Counted from the stretch's first letter, positions 34,753 to 44,068 are shown. The stretch is DNA of 52,238 nucleotides from Bacteroidales bacterium (GCA_021371855.1 JAJFVL010000066.1:1-52238); one strand, 5' to 3'. The notes: generated from the letters alone by a model not told the origin. Numbers and translations are program-made.

Positions 34753-35406
34753 TTATTGAATTACGTCGGGGTGGTCAGCCGGATTAAGTTCATAGCTGAA
34801 TCCTTTTTCTGATGCGTTCATTATTAAGACTTTGAAAATAATAAGGTTTGCCAATATTGATTCAGCTTTATATGATGAAATCCCTGTAATTTTTCTGAAC
34901 TTTGATAATGTAATTGATCCGTTTTTCCCCAGATAATCCATCAGGGAATTTTCAACCTTGCCGAACTTAACCAATACACCATGCTCCTTTTCCATTTTTC
35001 TCCACACCTGGAGCAATACTCTGTTTGCTACAAGGTTTTGATCATTGCGTCTGAAATATGATATCCATCTGCCGTCTTCATCCTTAACCTGGTATGGCCT
35101 CTCTTTCCCTTTCATCACATCCACCTCCAGAATGGTTTTCCCTCCTGCCATATGTTGCTTAATGGTAAAAGTTATTTTGGGCCGGCAAAAAAGCTGCGCA
35201 GCTGTATCAATCATATAATATTCTTCATCAGATTTAACTCCGGCAATGCTTCCGTTATCCCTTACTCCAATAAGTAATTTCCCGCCATCACTGTTTGAAA
35301 ATGCCGATAATGTCCTTGCAATCTTTCTGCTGTCAGAAACACAGTATTTAAAGTCAAGATGTTGACTTTCACCCTCTGCAATTAAATTTTTCAGATAATT
35401 GTCCAT
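34753..35406 (-). CDS. AlbA_2/Schlafen-type putative DNA-binding protein
   Basis: 217 residues. The AlbA_2 domain fills residues 8-120: EGESQHLDFKYC, SAFSNSDGGKLLIGVRDNG and GRWISYFRRNDQN are its typical landmarks, including the conserved D/E-F-K and the G-G-x-L-x-I-G-V segment. The C-terminal 80 residues look like a winged helix (SITLSKFRKITGISSYKAE, shown in part). Unlike the common long form it has no GHKL ATP-binding part; compare the fusion at 25651-27138, which has the GHKL part without AlbA_2. The role is probably regulatory or in nucleic-acid handling. Confidence 0.82.
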   Translation of the reverse strand: MDNYLKNLIAEGESQHLDFKYCVSDSRKIARTLSAFSNSDGGKLLIGVRDNGSIAGVKSDEEYYMIDTAAQLFCRPKITFTIKQHMAGGKTILEVDVMKGKERPYQVKDEDGRWISYFRRNDQNLVANRVLLQVWRKMEKEHGVLVKFGKVENSLMDYLGKNGSITLSKFRKITGISSYKAESILANLIIFKVLIMNASEKGFSYELNPADHPDVIQ

Positions 35407-35574
35407 TCCCCGCTGCTTAAAAGACTGAATAACTTCAAAGGTATTTAAAGATAACCTTTTTGTGGCAACAAAGAGTGAACCTGAAACAGATATCCGGATA
35501 AATTTGATAAATCAGATACGAACAATTAAATTAGGGAGTTTTGAGATTAGAAAGACATTTTAGGGAAGGTTGAT

Positions 35575-36267
35575 ATGAACTCTTTTGCAGACAAAATTAT
35601 AGAATTCAATAAATCACTCGATTTCAATGGTGAATTACCCAAGGGGATTAATATAATGAATCCATTCAGGAGGGATGATTACATTTTATTGGTTTCATCA
35701 TCATTTTATAAAAAATTTTATGACGATAATAAGCCACGACATCTGATACTTGGAATAAACCCCGGCAGGTTTGGGGCAGGTGTCACCGGCATACCCTTTA
35801 CCGATACAAAACGGCTTACCAATGAGTGTGGCCTGAAATACTCAGGCAAAGAGACCCATGAACCATCATCTGTATTTGTTTATGAAGTAATTAAAGCGTA
35901 TGGGGGCCTTACTAAATTTTATAACGATTTTTACATCAGTGCAGTTTGTCCTCTTGGATTTACAATAAGCGATGCAAAAGGGAAAGAAAAAAATTATAAT
36001 TATTACGATAGCACAGAATTAACAAATACGTTATTTGAGTTCATTGTCGAAAACATTAAGAATCAAATTGCTTTTGGCATAGAGACCAATGTCTGTTTTT
36101 GTTTCGGAACAGGGAAAAATGAGAAATTCCTTCGTTTACTAAATGACAGGTACGGCTTCTTTAAAAAATTAGTTCCATTGGAGCATCCAAGATTTATAAT
36201 GCAGTACAAGTCAAAATCAAGACAGGAATATGTTGACAAATATATTAATGCATTCAAAAGCTCTTAA
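35575..36267 (+). CDS. SMUG2-like uracil-DNA glycosylase
   Basis: 230 residues. The uracil-DNA glycosylase superfamily motif 1 is LGINPGRFGAGVTGIPFTD (about residues 59-78, Asn in place of the catalytic Asp of family 1, as in SMUG-type enzymes) and motif 2 is HPRFIMQY (about 204-211). The intervening NDFYISAVCPLGF is also conserved in the SMUG2 group first described in Pedobacter. These enzymes remove uracil, and some remove xanthine, from DNA to start base-excision repair. The gene stands alone, transcribed divergently from the AlbA_2 gene. Confidence 0.85.
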   Translation: MNSFADKIIEFNKSLDFNGELPKGINIMNPFRRDDYILLVSSSFYKKFYDDNKPRHLILGINPGRFGAGVTGIPFTDTKRLTNECGLKYSGKETHEPSSVFVYEVIKAYGGLTKFYNDFYISAVCPLGFTISDAKGKEKNYNYYDSTELTNTLFEFIVENIKNQIAFGIETNVCFCFGTGKNEKFLRLLNDRYGFFKKLVPLEHPRFIMQYKSKSRQEYVDKYINAFKSS

Positions 36268-36425
36268 CCATCGATAAACATGGAGATGAGAAAGGACACA
36301 ACTGCACGATGGCAAAAAGGCTTAACGTCCATACCTCGCGACAGATGGCGCTGTAAAATTAATACTACCTTAATCAAACGTGGCTGATAGTGCATTGGGA
36401 AGTAATTTTAAAGATCATTTGATTA

Positions 36426-37226
36426 ATGCATTTTAAGAAAACATTTTATTATCGTTTTGGATTATCCGGTAATGATTCTGAGTCAGGTATGATGATGGAT
36501 CAAGAGGACAATGATGATGATTTTTTAGGTTACTTGTATTGTAAATACAATCTCCATCCATCGAACCCAAAACACATCCGTAATCTCAATGAAGCGACAG
36601 ATTTTCTTGAATTTCAATTACGCAGCTGGGAAGGTGATGTTTCAGAATGGCTCCAGCATACTTTACAAATAGTTAATTCATCGTATAATAAACTTAAAAC
36701 AGATAAGAAATTCCTGAAATCTGATTTCTCGGAAATTGATGCCGTTATTGAATGGCTAAAGACAAAACGACAAAAAGAGATTGAATTATCTGATTCAGAA
36801 AATAATATTTCATTAATTGAAGAGAAAAACATTCAGGATCCGGATGCCACTGGAAATAAACATTTATTGAACATTCCAACAAGGGCTACTCCTGAACAGA
36901 TTTTAAGTTTCTGGTTAAAGCTACAGGGCAATAATGAGAAGGGTGAGCCATATTGGGAAAGTGAACAGGAAATTGAACATTTCGTTTATCAAAACTTTGA
37001 CGTCTTTCCCGGAGTTGATGAAATAAAAGTGTTTAACCCGAATATGAATAAATCGGAATTAAATCATGCTACCTGGACTTTTTATCATGAATACGGAATG
37101 AGTAAAACCAAAAAGTTATATGAAAAACTGTTAATACTTAATTTTACAATATTTAAAGATGATAAAAATGCTTACAGCAATACTAAAGACCAGAGTGTTG
37201 AACATTTGAAAAAGCTTTTTGAATAG
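36426..37226 (+). CDS. Unknown protein, 266 residues
   Basis: No family recognised. It is acidic and lacks a signal peptide or membrane span, so probably cytoplasmic. Visible parts: an acidic cluster near residue 25 (MMMDQEDNDDDF), a helical charged middle (75-140), a linker, and a C-terminal helical region (RATPEQILSFWLKLQG, ESEQEIEHFVYQNFDVFPG). It follows the SMUG2-like gene on the same strand after 158 bp and precedes an 8-mer repeat array. Ordinary codon use suggests that it is a real, lineage-restricted gene. Confidence 0.65.
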   Translation: MHFKKTFYYRFGLSGNDSESGMMMDQEDNDDDFLGYLYCKYNLHPSNPKHIRNLNEATDFLEFQLRSWEGDVSEWLQHTLQIVNSSYNKLKTDKKFLKSDFSEIDAVIEWLKTKRQKEIELSDSENNISLIEEKNIQDPDATGNKHLLNIPTRATPEQILSFWLKLQGNNEKGEPYWESEQEIEHFVYQNFDVFPGVDEIKVFNPNMNKSELNHATWTFYHEYGMSKTKKLYEKLLILNFTIFKDDKNAYSNTKDQSVEHLKKLFE

Positions 37227-37239
37227 AAGAGGAAACTAA

Positions 37240-37274
37240 GGCTCAACGGTGAAACAGCTCAACGGTGAAACGGC
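37240..37274. repeat. 8-mer repeat GGCTCAAC/GGTGAAAC
   Basis: Two alternating pairs of GGCTCAAC-like and GGTGAAAC units starting 13 bp after the stop codon of the unknown protein. The units belong to the same family as the arrays at 18331 and 30389. Confidence 0.75.
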
Positions 37275-37386
37275 TTTATTTCGCAATGGCTGCTCCATTT
37301 ATCACACTCAATTCCGCGAAGCGGGACTTTAAATCATCTTCCAGTTAGTCCTCCGGGGGGTAAATCCGGGATGCGCTCTTTTGAGG

Positions 37387-38091
37387 TTAATCTATTTCTT
37401 TATAATAGAAACATGATGGATCAACTTTGTCCTTGCGTTGCAGAATGTCAATAAAAGCAACCTCTTTATCGTGTCTTTTAATACTAATAATATGTTCCTG
37501 AGGATTATGTCCGACAATCTGATTGAATCCCTTTAAAGGATCATATCCCAGTTCAGTTATATCGCACCATAATGGTCCGCCAAATTTCCGATCACCTCCC
37601 CTTTCATATCCCACATCAAATAGTGCCGGGTATCTATTATCAAAAGCAAGATTCAACAGTTCTGATATGGAAAGAGTGTTATTATGTCCTCCAGCAAATG
37701 GTTTAAACCTGGATTCAAACCATCCCGTGCTGATCCCGGCATGGGTCCATAGCCAATCCTCAGACTGGAAAGCGAGTTGGAACAGGTTTTCATTTGAATT
37801 GAATATTTCATTAAAATCATGCTTCATTTCGGGCCGGTATCCGGAACAATAATACTTATTACCTAAAAGATAATGAATGTCATGATTGCCCCATAATAAT
37901 ATTATTTTCTCAGGGTATTTCTTTTTTAACTCAATAATATCAAGTAAATTTTTCTTCATTGTTGTATTGTCAACATCAAATGCATCAACGTAATCCCCTG
38001 CAAAAATAAATTTATCATATTTGTTTATCATTTTCAAGACGGCATCCACGACTGCCATGCCATGAGTATCTCCTATGCTTACAGTTTTCAT
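37387..38091 (-). CDS. Calcineurin-like metallophosphoesterase
   Basis: 234 residues from the ATG at 38091; a longer frame to 38130 adds only a poorly conserved 13-residue tail, whereas MKTVSIGDTHG is the typical start. The two-metal motifs are in order: GDTHG (about residue 6), GDYVDAFD (about 33), GNHDIH (about 69), WTHAG (about 117) and GHNPQEH (about 205). This is the serine/threonine-phosphatase/ApaH-like phosphoesterase family, acting on phosphoproteins, dinucleoside polyphosphates or similar. The substrate cannot be deduced. Single gene, cytoplasmic. Confidence 0.9.
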   Translation of the reverse strand: MKTVSIGDTHGMAVVDAVLKMINKYDKFIFAGDYVDAFDVDNTTMKKNLLDIIELKKKYPEKIILLWGNHDIHYLLGNKYYCSGYRPEMKHDFNEIFNSNENLFQLAFQSEDWLWTHAGISTGWFESRFKPFAGGHNNTLSISELLNLAFDNRYPALFDVGYERGGDRKFGGPLWCDITELGYDPLKGFNQIVGHNPQEHIISIKRHDKEVAFIDILQRKDKVDPSCFYYKEID

Positions 38092-38435
38092 ACGTATATA
38101 ATTTTTTTTTAAGGCCGTATGGAACCACACATGATTGAGAATGATATTAATTAGTGTTTATGATTTGCGTCAATCATGTGGGTTTCATCAGCTTAATTTC
38201 CCTGCCTGATATCTATAATATACAAAAAATCCGGTTTTCCTCCCTGTTGAGAGCCCACAACAATATATACCGTTCTTTCAATCCGGTTTTAATGGCATAT
38301 GATTTATGATTTAATTATAAGTAAAAGTTAAAATAGCTGTGCCATGAGTCGCGTGGGCGGCACAAATACCATTCAAAAATTGTGGGTCGAAAGTGATTCA
38401 GAAGAGTATCAGACTCTTATTATAAGAGATAACTT
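38092..38435. other. Gene-free spacer
   Basis: 344 bp, AT-rich, no gene. It contains two copies of AATCCGGTTTT about 53 bp apart and a perfect 15-nt palindrome CTCTTAT-T-ATAAGAG (38414-38428) just past the stop of the outer-membrane protein gene, which may form a weak terminator. Confidence 0.55.
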
Positions 38436-39101
38436 CTAACTTCCCCCCAGATAAAAAAGGAAACCAACTTTTATCCCCAGAGTACCAAGAACTGTTCTGG
38501 CATCATTCGGATTGTCCTCCTTGTTTTTCATGGTTGTTGAGACATATCCTGCCATTACGTCGAAATTAACCACATCACCGAGTGGAACAGCAAGTCCGGC
38601 ACCGACCATAACTGACATAACGCTTGATTTGTTAGTTTCATCCTGATTCAAATAAGTGTACTTATTTCTTAAGGTCCCTATCGACCCTCCCACTTCAATG
38701 AAAGGAGAACATTTCTCAAGAGGTTTATAATACCTGACAAAAGGGCCTATTCCCAATGCAGTTGTCGATTCTTTGTCATCACCCGATCCATAGCTCATAA
38801 AAGACAAATTCAGATCTAGTCCGACAGCCAGATTATCGGCTAAGAAGTAACCAGCTCTTGGTGAAAGATTAAAAGTCCGGATTTTTTCGGAATCACCGTT
38901 ACCTGAGTTGCTTTTGTACTTAATTGTGGAAAATCCCAGATGGATAAGATTTGATGTTCCTCCTGAATAGTCTGAATATAGATTATACAAATTAGAGGAG
39001 GATGTTAACCCAAGGAGAGTTTGCCCCTTGTTAAATTGTGCATTCAGCACTGATATGCTAAACAGGCACATACCGCAAACTAAAAATAAACCCTTTTTCA
39101 T
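38436..39101 (-). CDS. Outer-membrane beta-barrel protein
   Basis: 221 residues. Signal peptide (MKKGLFLVCGMCLFSISVLNAQ, about 21 residues, mature part starting QF). The mature part has alternating polar/hydrophobic strands: FNLSPRAGYFLADNLAVGLDL, GIGPFVRYYKPLEKCSPFIEV and GAGLAVPLGDVVNFDVMAGY (all trimmed) are typical of the small eight-stranded OMP_b-brl/OmpW-like barrels of Bacteroidota. The last strand ends in LGIKVGFLFYLGGS. The function is probably structural or porin-like. Confidence 0.85.
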   Translation of the reverse strand: MKKGLFLVCGMCLFSISVLNAQFNKGQTLLGLTSSSNLYNLYSDYSGGTSNLIHLGFSTIKYKSNSGNGDSEKIRTFNLSPRAGYFLADNLAVGLDLNLSFMSYGSGDDKESTTALGIGPFVRYYKPLEKCSPFIEVGGSIGTLRNKYTYLNQDETNKSSVMSVMVGAGLAVPLGDVVNFDVMAGYVSTTMKNKEDNPNDARTVLGTLGIKVGFLFYLGGS

Positions 39102-39287
39102 CGCATTAGGTATTATGTTTAGAAACTATTAATCAAAGTTATAACAATATATATCACGAGTCAAATGAAAAAACAGCTAGTGTAATCAGTTTTACGTGAA
39201 TGGTTTATGTTTCCAAAATCTGATTACAGCAGTATCTCCTTCTATTTATCCATACCCGCACTTAAAAAGAAAAAACCTCCATTTCAA

Positions 39288-39295
39288 TATATTTG
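39288..39295 (+). promoter_or_regulatory. Possible −7 promoter element of serA
   Basis: TATATTTG followed by C matches the Bacteroidota −7 element TAnnTTTGC. It would give a leader of roughly 85 nt to the ATG at 39385. No clear −33 TTTG at the right distance. Confidence 0.4.
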
Positions 39296-39384
39296 CACAA
39301 ACAGACTCTTTTATTTACATTTCATGGATTAATTTTTAACTTTAAATCAGGCTATTACTATAAATCATCCTTAATAATGTTCTA

Positions 39385-40614
39385 ATGAAGAAGTTTTCAC
39401 TTAATAAAGACAAAATCAAAGTACTGTTACTGGAAGGGATCCACGAGAACGCTGTTGTGTTCTTCAGGGAAAATGGTTACAGTAATATTGAATGGCTTAA
39501 AGAATCATTATCGGGCAGTGACTTGGAAAAAAGGTTACATGATACGCATATAATAGGAATCAGAAGCCGCACCGAACTTCGCAGGGAGCTGCTTATGAAG
39601 ACACCAAAACTTTTTGCTATAGGATGTTTTAGTATAGGCACAAACCAGGTGGATATTCAAGATGCCAAAATGCTGGGAATACCGGTATTTAATGCCCCCT
39701 TCTCAAATACACGTTCGGTGGCAGAACTGGTTGTAGCAGAGTGCATTATGCTCATGCGGGGCATTCCCGAGAAAAATGTCCTGGCTCACAGGAAAATATG
39801 GATGAAGTCGCTTAGTAATGCTGTGGAAATACGAGGAAAGACCCTTGGGATTATTGGTTACGGACATATTGGTTCGCAGGTCTCCATCCTTGCCGAAAGC
39901 CTGGGTATGAATATTTATTATTATGATATTGAAAGGAAACTAAGTCTTGGCAATTCCAGATCTGTAGGCAGTTTAAATGAACTGCTAAAAATCTCAGATA
40001 CAATTACTATTCATGTCCCTTCAACAGCACTGACAAGGAACATGATCTCAAAAGACCAGATTGCCCTTATGAAAAAGGGAGCCTGCCTGATCAATGCTTC
40101 ACGCGGAGATGTTGTTGATTATAATGCCGTTGCTGAGGGACTCCGGTCGAAACATCTTGCCGGAGTTGCCGCTGATGTTTTTCCGCATGAACCGGCCTCG
40201 AATAATGAACCTTTTGAAACTGCTCTGCAGAATTTTAATAATGTAATTCTTACGCCTCATATTGCCGGCAGCACTGTAGAAGCACAAGCCAATATAGGGC
40301 TTGAAGTAGCTGAAAAACTGGTAAGATACAGTGATACAGGAACAACCTACGGGGCTGTAAACTTCGTTGAGATGTCACTTCAGGCCAACTGCTCCAAACA
40401 ACGCTTTTTACATATTCATAAGAATGTTCCCGGGGTTCTGAAGGAACTGAACGCATATTTTTCATCAAGGGATATAAATATTTCAGCTCAATATCTGCAG
40501 ACTGATCCCGACATAGGTTACGTCATAATTGAAACAGAGAGTGAACTTAGTTCTTCGGTTCTTAATGACCTGAAGAACATCCCAAACACGATCCGGGTCA
40601 GAATTTTATATTAG
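39385..40614 (+). CDS. serA: D-3-phosphoglycerate dehydrogenase with C-terminal ACT domain
   Basis: 409 residues, essentially the E. coli SerA length. The NAD-binding motif is GIIGYGHIGSQ (about 153-163). Catalytic residues fall at exactly the E. coli positions: Arg240 (NASRGD), Glu269 (FPHEP) and His292 (LTPHIAGST). The C-terminal ACT domain (VPGVLKELNAYFSSRDINIS) binds serine in homologues and gives feedback inhibition. It carries out the first step of serine synthesis, oxidising 3-phosphoglycerate. The gene is not next to serC or serB, so it is monocistronic here. Confidence 0.95.
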   Translation: MKKFSLNKDKIKVLLLEGIHENAVVFFRENGYSNIEWLKESLSGSDLEKRLHDTHIIGIRSRTELRRELLMKTPKLFAIGCFSIGTNQVDIQDAKMLGIPVFNAPFSNTRSVAELVVAECIMLMRGIPEKNVLAHRKIWMKSLSNAVEIRGKTLGIIGYGHIGSQVSILAESLGMNIYYYDIERKLSLGNSRSVGSLNELLKISDTITIHVPSTALTRNMISKDQIALMKKGACLINASRGDVVDYNAVAEGLRSKHLAGVAADVFPHEPASNNEPFETALQNFNNVILTPHIAGSTVEAQANIGLEVAEKLVRYSDTGTTYGAVNFVEMSLQANCSKQRFLHIHKNVPGVLKELNAYFSSRDINISAQYLQTDPDIGYVIIETESELSSSVLNDLKNIPNTIRVRILY

Positions 40615-40664
40615 AACACTATACCGGTCAGAGGGTGCGGGAACCAGTAAGAAGATTACTTTTT

Positions 40665-41228
40665 TCAGTGATGATACTTCTCCCTCCCTGCCTTTAATGT
40701 CTCATCAAAAATTTCATCCAGGGTTGTGTTGACGCCACGAATCCCGGCCACGACATTTTCCGCCCAGTCGTAATATTCTATGATGCGTTGTAATGGCCAA
40801 TCTTCCGGAGGATTTGAATAGATATCATGCAGGTTCATGATTTTGTCGGCTATCCTCAGCTTTTGGGCCCTGCCCGATAAGGAAGGCGCAAATACAACCT
40901 GCAGCCTTTTTCTTTCTTTCTTTTCGAGGCTCTCATCATCCGTCACCTCAAGGGTAAGTGATAAAACTTCCTCTCCAAAGATCTCACGTAACCGGTTGAT
41001 CAACTCCTTTTTTTCTTCTTCCGAATCAACAGTATCCTCAATTACATCATGAAGTATTGCTGCTGCTATCAGTACCGGATCCTCCTCCCCTGCTTCATTT
41101 ACAAGTAAAGAAGCTACCTGTATCGGATGATTTATATAAGGTGCCCTGTCAGCTCCTTTGCGATGTTGTGTCAGGTGTCTTCCGGCAGCGAACTCCAAAG
41201 CCTTTAATATCAACGAAATACTATCCAT
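40665..41228 (-). CDS. MESH1-like HD-domain hydrolase (stand-alone alarmone hydrolase)
   Basis: 187 residues. The HD-type metal-binding motifs of the RelA/SpoT hydrolase domain are visible: HRKG...YINHPIQVA (residues 22-39), LHDVIEDT (59-66) and DKIMNLHDI (126-134). There is no synthetase, TGS or ACT part, so it resembles eukaryotic MESH1 and bacterial small alarmone hydrolases, which remove pyrophosphate from (p)ppGpp or phosphate from NADPH. Transcribed toward serA; no linked synthetase. Confidence 0.82.
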   Translation of the reverse strand: MDSISLILKALEFAAGRHLTQHRKGADRAPYINHPIQVASLLVNEAGEEDPVLIAAAILHDVIEDTVDSEEEKKELINRLREIFGEEVLSLTLEVTDDESLEKKERKRLQVVFAPSLSGRAQKLRIADKIMNLHDIYSNPPEDWPLQRIIEYYDWAENVVAGIRGVNTTLDEIFDETLKAGREKYHH

Positions 41229-41304
41229 GGAAATTAATCTTCAAATTAATTCACAAAGATAGCAGAAATGTTCCGGATAAGGAATGTCACTCACCACTCA
41301 CTCT

Positions 41305-41595
41305 TCAATTCTTTCCTCTCAATAGCGCCACTCGCATCTTTAATGATTTCTGATGCTCTTCATCGGTTGAATTGGGGTCTTTCATCTCCATGAACATCTT
41401 GCAGGGCAAATCGCTGCAGTCGCCACAGTCTTTAAGTTTCTTTGTGTTAACGGAGCAGTTGTACAAAGGGCAGACTTTATCAGGCATCATTTCCTTAGCC
41501 CAGAAAGTTGATCCCTTTAGGTTTATGCATCCTGTGCATGTCACACCGAAGTGTTCGCACTCGTCACATTTTAATCCGCAGGTTGAAAGTATCAT
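41305..41595 (-). CDS. DUF3795 cysteine-rich small protein
   Basis: 96 residues. Eleven cysteines in C-G-L-K-C-x2-C, C-x2-C, CPLYNC and DCGDCSDLPC patterns, typical of DUF3795, a probable zinc- or iron-sulfur-binding domain of unknown function common in anaerobic Bacteroidota. It is cytoplasmic (no signal peptide). It starts shortly upstream of the HD-domain gene on the same strand (76 bp), so the two could be cotranscribed. A second DUF3795-like protein, exported, is at 50133-50621. Confidence 0.85.
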   Translation of the reverse strand: MILSTCGLKCDECEHFGVTCTGCINLKGSTFWAKEMMPDKVCPLYNCSVNTKKLKDCGDCSDLPCKMFMEMKDPNSTDEEHQKSLKMRVALLRGKN

Positions 41596-41730
41596 TGCTT
41601 ATCGGTTTTTACTGCAATTTAGTTCAAAAAGTTGAAAGTTCACAAAGTCTGTAAAGTTACACTGAAGGGTTGCCAAGTGAGGAAACAGATCAGACCCCGG
41701 CCGAAGTTGCTAACTAACCCAGGAACAAAG

Positions 41731-41758
41731 TGATGAGGTTTGAGGAGTGAGGAGTGCT
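41731..41758. repeat. Heptamer array TGATGAG/GAGTGAG x4
   Basis: Four heptamers (TGATGAG, GTTTGAG, GAGTGAG, GAGTGCT) ending 8 bp from the 3' end of the ketopantoate-reductase-like gene. Related in sequence and placement to the array at 34707-34748. Confidence 0.65.
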
Positions 41759-41766
41759 TTGAATAG

Positions 41767-42684
41767 TCAATCACAGATGAACCCAAACTTTCCGGCAATC
41801 ATTTCATAAACAGGTAACTTCACTCCATATCTTCTTCCCAAACGTACCACCTCGAATATGAGACCATCCATTTCGGAATTCTTACCCTGCTTCAGATCTC
41901 TCTGCATTGAAGTAGTAGTTGTTGGTGACAGAGTACTCAGAATCTCCAGATTGGTTGCCACGATATCTACGTCAAAGTATATGCCGGCAGCTTTAGCCAG
42001 GGTATCAATCTCCCGCATCAGCGCAATAAAAGTATCCCTGACTTTCCCCTCCTTCCTGGTTGCACCGGCATCAGTATCATAATATGCACCGCAGGCAGCC
42101 ATAGGGGAAACATAAGAGAATTTCCGGAGTGCATCTCTCCTGATATTATCAGATACGATACCTGTTATACCACTGTCATTCAGATCCGCGGCAACCAGTT
42201 CAAGAACAGGTCTGTATTCCTCCTGTTTTCTCACACCGTATACTACCTTGAAAATATCCCCTTTCTGCAAAATGGTACCGGGTTCTTTAATCTCTGCAGC
42301 AATATAAATACATCCATCTGTCACCAATAAACCGGGAAGCATTTCCTGCATCCTGCCACCTGTACCATAAATATTCAGCACAGGAATTACTACCGTATCC
42401 TTATGAACTACTCTTCTGATAAAAGGGATGGTATCTTCAAGAGAATATCCCTTTACGCATACAAATATTACATCGGGCCGTTCATCATAATGATCCATAT
42501 CCCAGGCCTTCACAGGGAAAACGACATAATTCCCCTTACGAGTCGTTTCCATTTTTAAGCCATTTTTGATGATAGCCTCCAGATGCTTTCCCCTGGCGAT
42601 GACTGTAACATCTTTGCCGGCTTCTGTCATAAATGCCCCGATGCTTCCTCCAGTACCACCGGCACCGATCACTAAATATTTCAT
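41767..42684 (-). CDS. Ketopantoate reductase family protein (ApbA/PanE)
   Basis: 305 residues. The NADPH-binding motif is GAGGTGGSIG (about residues 7-16); ICVKGYSLEDT fits the family's K-x-x-x-T segment (VCVKGYSLEDTI) with the catalytic lysine expected later in SDNIRRDALRKFSYVSP. The C-terminal domain has SSMxxDxxxG-like TTSMQRDLKQGKNSEMDGL, the family's substrate-site pattern (S-M-Q-x-D-x-x-x-G-x-x-x-E-x-D). It reduces 2-ketopantoate to pantoate for CoA synthesis, or acts on a similar 2-keto acid. No other pantothenate genes are adjacent, so panE is likely but not certain. Confidence 0.85.
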   Translation of the reverse strand: MKYLVIGAGGTGGSIGAFMTEAGKDVTVIARGKHLEAIIKNGLKMETTRKGNYVVFPVKAWDMDHYDERPDVIFVCVKGYSLEDTIPFIRRVVHKDTVVIPVLNIYGTGGRMQEMLPGLLVTDGCIYIAAEIKEPGTILQKGDIFKVVYGVRKQEEYRPVLELVAADLNDSGITGIVSDNIRRDALRKFSYVSPMAACGAYYDTDAGATRKEGKVRDTFIALMREIDTLAKAAGIYFDVDIVATNLEILSTLSPTTTTSMQRDLKQGKNSEMDGLIFEVVRLGRRYGVKLPVYEMIAGKFGFICD

Positions 42685-42808
42685 TTTAATCCTCTGTTAT
42701 TTAATTTCAAATTTAACAATTATCAATAGTACTGATGTTGAATTATTGATTATAAAGATTGCATGGGACATTTTTGCCAGAAGCTTTTGGATTACCAATA
42801 TACAGAAT

Positions 42809-43396
42809 TTACCTGGCATCGTTGTATCTTTTTTCAATCAGTTCCCAGTCAATTAATTTCCAGTATGCCTCTACATAATCAGATATTCTGTTTTGATAAT
42901 CAAGATAATAGGCATGCTCCCACATGTCACAGGTAAGCAAGGGGGTTAACCCCCGGCGAAGCGGATTACCGGCATTATTTTCATTAATTATTTCCATCGA
43001 TCCCTTTGAATTCAAAACAAGCCAAACCCAGCCTGACCCTAATAGTGCAAGGGTAGATTTGGCGAACGTTTCTTTAAAGAATCTGGCTGAACCAAAACAG
43101 CCTTTAACGGCATCCAAAAACGGACCTTTTATGATATTATTATTCCCTGGTTTCAATGCGGAAAAATAAAATGCATGACTCCATGCCAGTGCAGCATTAT
43201 TAAATAAAGGACCTTCGGCAACTTTAATTATGGTTTCAAAATCTTTGTCTTCAAATTTAGTGCCTTTGATCAGTTTATTCAGATTTGTGACATATACCTG
43301 ATAATGCTTCTTATGATGATACTCCAGCGTTTTTCCGGAAATATATGGCTCAAGAGCATTAATCTCAAAAGGCAATCTGGGTAATTCGAACTTCAT
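42809..43396 (-). CDS. Iron/manganese superoxide dismutase
   Basis: 195 residues, the usual length, no signal peptide. Metal ligands are visible: His27 (EYHHKKHY), a histidine in WSHAFYF (about 74), and Asp and His in CDMWEHAYYLDY (about 157 and 161). The N-terminal LPFEINALEPYISG is typical. Disproportionates superoxide in the cytoplasm. The metal (Fe, Mn or cambialistic) cannot be decided by eye. It stands upstream of the ketopantoate reductase gene on the same strand with a 124-bp gap. Confidence 0.93.
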   Translation of the reverse strand: MKFELPRLPFEINALEPYISGKTLEYHHKKHYQVYVTNLNKLIKGTKFEDKDFETIIKVAEGPLFNNAALAWSHAFYFSALKPGNNNIIKGPFLDAVKGCFGSARFFKETFAKSTLALLGSGWVWLVLNSKGSMEIINENNAGNPLRRGLTPLLTCDMWEHAYYLDYQNRISDYVEAYWKLIDWELIEKRYNDAR

Positions 43397-43534
43397 GATA
43401 TTGTCCTTTAGTTCTCTGAAATAGAATATTTTAGTACGAAAACCCTTTCATCAGGTTGCCTGATCAAAAAATTTAAAGGTTTCATAAATAAAACTTATAA
43501 ATAGGAAGGTAGAGATTAATGATCTGGCAAGTAT

Positions 43535-44068
43535 CTATTGATAGTCGTGTAATGTTTCCATCAGCTTTTTACGGGCAAGAAAGATTCTGCTCTTCACGGT
43601 GCCAATTTTAAGATTAAGAGTTTCAGCTATTTCTTTATACTTAAAACCTTTGGCATGCATGCTGAATGGTATTCGAAACTCATCTTCCAAAGCATCAATA
43701 GCTTTATTAATTTCGTTGCAGGTAAACTCTGAATCCGGCCTTCCAAGTTGTGATTCTTCTAAATTGTTTAAAAGCAGCAAATCTTTTGAATTATCAATAC
43801 TGGTATTCTCCCGAAAGGATTTTCTGTAATCGTTAATGAACGTATTCTTCATAATAGTGAACGTCCATGCTTTAAAATTATCAACTTCAATATATTTATC
43901 CCTGTGATTCAGGGCTTTCAGATATGTTTCCTGCAAAAGGTCCTTTGCTTTTTCCATGTTGTAAGTCAGACTTAAGGCAAATCTTACCATGTTATCCTCC
44001 ATGCTGACAAGCTTATGATTAAATTCCGGTGTAGTCATAGTATGTAATTTTAAATCAGTCATGATCAT
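43535..44068 (-). CDS. ECF-type RNA polymerase sigma factor
   Basis: 177 residues. Region 2 is seen in KAKDLLQETYLKALNH and FKAWTFTIMKNTFINDYRK (residues 38-82). Region 4 with its helix-turn-helix is FKYKEIAETLNLKIGTVKSR (about 142-161). No anti-sigma factor is encoded next to it, which is unusual for ECF factors, so control may come through the adjacent response regulator or by transcription. It lies 82 bp downstream of the response-regulator gene on the same strand. The exact start among three N-terminal methionines is uncertain. Confidence 0.92.
   Translation of the reverse strand: MIMTDLKLHTMTTPEFNHKLVSMEDNMVRFALSLTYNMEKAKDLLQETYLKALNHRDKYIEVDNFKAWTFTIMKNTFINDYRKSFRENTSIDNSKDLLLLNNLEESQLGRPDSEFTCNEINKAIDALEDEFRIPFSMHAKGFKYKEIAETLNLKIGTVKSRIFLARKKLMETLHDYQ

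Noticed and set aside
34753..35406. Part of the defence locus as a split partner of the GHKL fusion
   Set aside because: It is 7.6 kb away on the other strand with several ordinary genes between, so no link is visible.
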